Source of the DNA: Metarhizium brunneum
Lineage: Eukaryota > Ascomycota > Sordariomycetes > Hypocreales > Clavicipitaceae
DNA length: 64,000 bases
NCBI RefSeq assembly: GCF_013426205.1
Contig: NC_089425.1
Span: 4,092,001 to 4,156,000, forward strand
Direction: 5' to 3'
Made by a program: the position numbers and the translations under genes. Positions 63,674 to 64,000 of the stretch are shown here, in pieces. How positions within the stretch are numbered: position 1 is the stretch's first letter; every line of letters starts with the position of its first letter. A model generated the notes under the pieces. It was not told the DNA's origin. It worked only from the letters and a program-made list of their open reading frames with translations, and searched no databases.

Positions 63674-64000
63674 ACTTGCGTGATTTTTTTTCTCTTTTGT
63701 ATTGGATATGAGAAATGATGACGGATATGGCATTTGCTTCAACGTACATATTGGAGTCGTGTTTTTAATCATGTATCATGTATCATGTGTAATGTGTAGT
63801 GGAGGGCCGGGAGTGCTGCCGAGAATGTCTAGCGGCGGATTTATTTCATTGTGATTATTTATTTACGCATGTATTTATTTCTACATTATTGGCGACTATT
63901 TATTGGCTTATTTTCCTCATTTATTTTTATCCTTGGCCACTGTCCATGGATGGAATGACGCTTGACTCTGCGTGCGCCTGGGTCGCCCGGGGCAATCTCC
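63674..64000. other. 3' flank of the adhesin gene
   Basis: Contains repeated CATGTAT-like units near 63,770 and many ATTTA motifs from 63,840 to 63,930, which might act as AU-rich elements in the mRNA 3' end. No gene is seen. Confidence 0.4.

Overview
This window is nuclear DNA from a filamentous ascomycete, most likely a sordariomycete of the Hypocreales type. The evidence is short introns of about 45-100 nt with GTRNGT donors and CTNAC branch sites, a HET-domain protein, a CFEM/PTH11-style rhodopsin relic, a GLEYA adhesin, an Asp f 2/Pra1-type zincophore, an FTA2-like protein, and several decayed genes whose stop codons look like C-to-T changes of the kind left by repeat-induced point mutation (RIP). 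There are no operons, ribosomal RNA genes or convincing tRNA genes. Gene density is low, about one gene per 3 kb, with long non-coding or decayed stretches between genes, as in an accessory or subtelomere-like region.

Layout. 1-11 kb: HET-domain protein (-), beta-carbonic anhydrase (+), VOC/glyoxalase-fold protein (-), six-exon ZIP zinc transporter (-), DUF4396 membrane protein (-). 11-18 kb: a short interstitial telomere-type repeat, a Ser/Cys-rich putative secreted protein whose gene model is unresolved, an alcohol dehydrogenase relic carrying a 47-bp internal inversion, and two small Cys-containing secreted proteins. 18-26 kb: LTR-like fragments on both sides of a dynamin-like GTPase (-), then a secreted protein with an Erv/ALR-like C-terminus (-). 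26-33 kb: an ankyrin protein fused in position to a fragment of an NLR-type hydrolase domain, an EF-1alpha-like GTPase relic, a heat-shock HSP20/HSP30 gene with heat-shock elements, and a PDR-type ABC transporter relic. 33-45 kb: an AYR1-like short-chain dehydrogenase (+), a rhodopsin/PTH11-like relic (-), a secreted beta-lactamase-fold hydrolase (+), an FTA2-like protein (+), and an unknown protein with a C-terminal pentapeptide-repeat tail (-). 45-64 kb: an AT-rich RIP-like patch, the zincophore (+), a WD40 protein (+), an F-box-like/ankyrin/ZZ-finger protein (-), and a giant 2,755-residue Ser/Thr-rich cell-wall protein with a C-terminal GLEYA/PA14-like domain (+).

Functional themes. Two genes belong to zinc acquisition (ZIP transporter and Pra1/Zps1-like zincophore). 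They are about 38 kb apart, so this is not the divergent pair known from Aspergillus and Candida. HET, ankyrin/ZZ, dynamin-like and NLR-remnant genes suggest a self/non-self or stress-response flavour. Several genes encode exported proteins (adhesin, zincophore, Erv-like protein, beta-lactamase-fold hydrolase, small Cys-rich proteins). At least five gene relics lie between them, four with visible stop codons or splice loss. Exon coordinates were worked out by hand from splice signals, reading phase and family similarity. No database search was possible.
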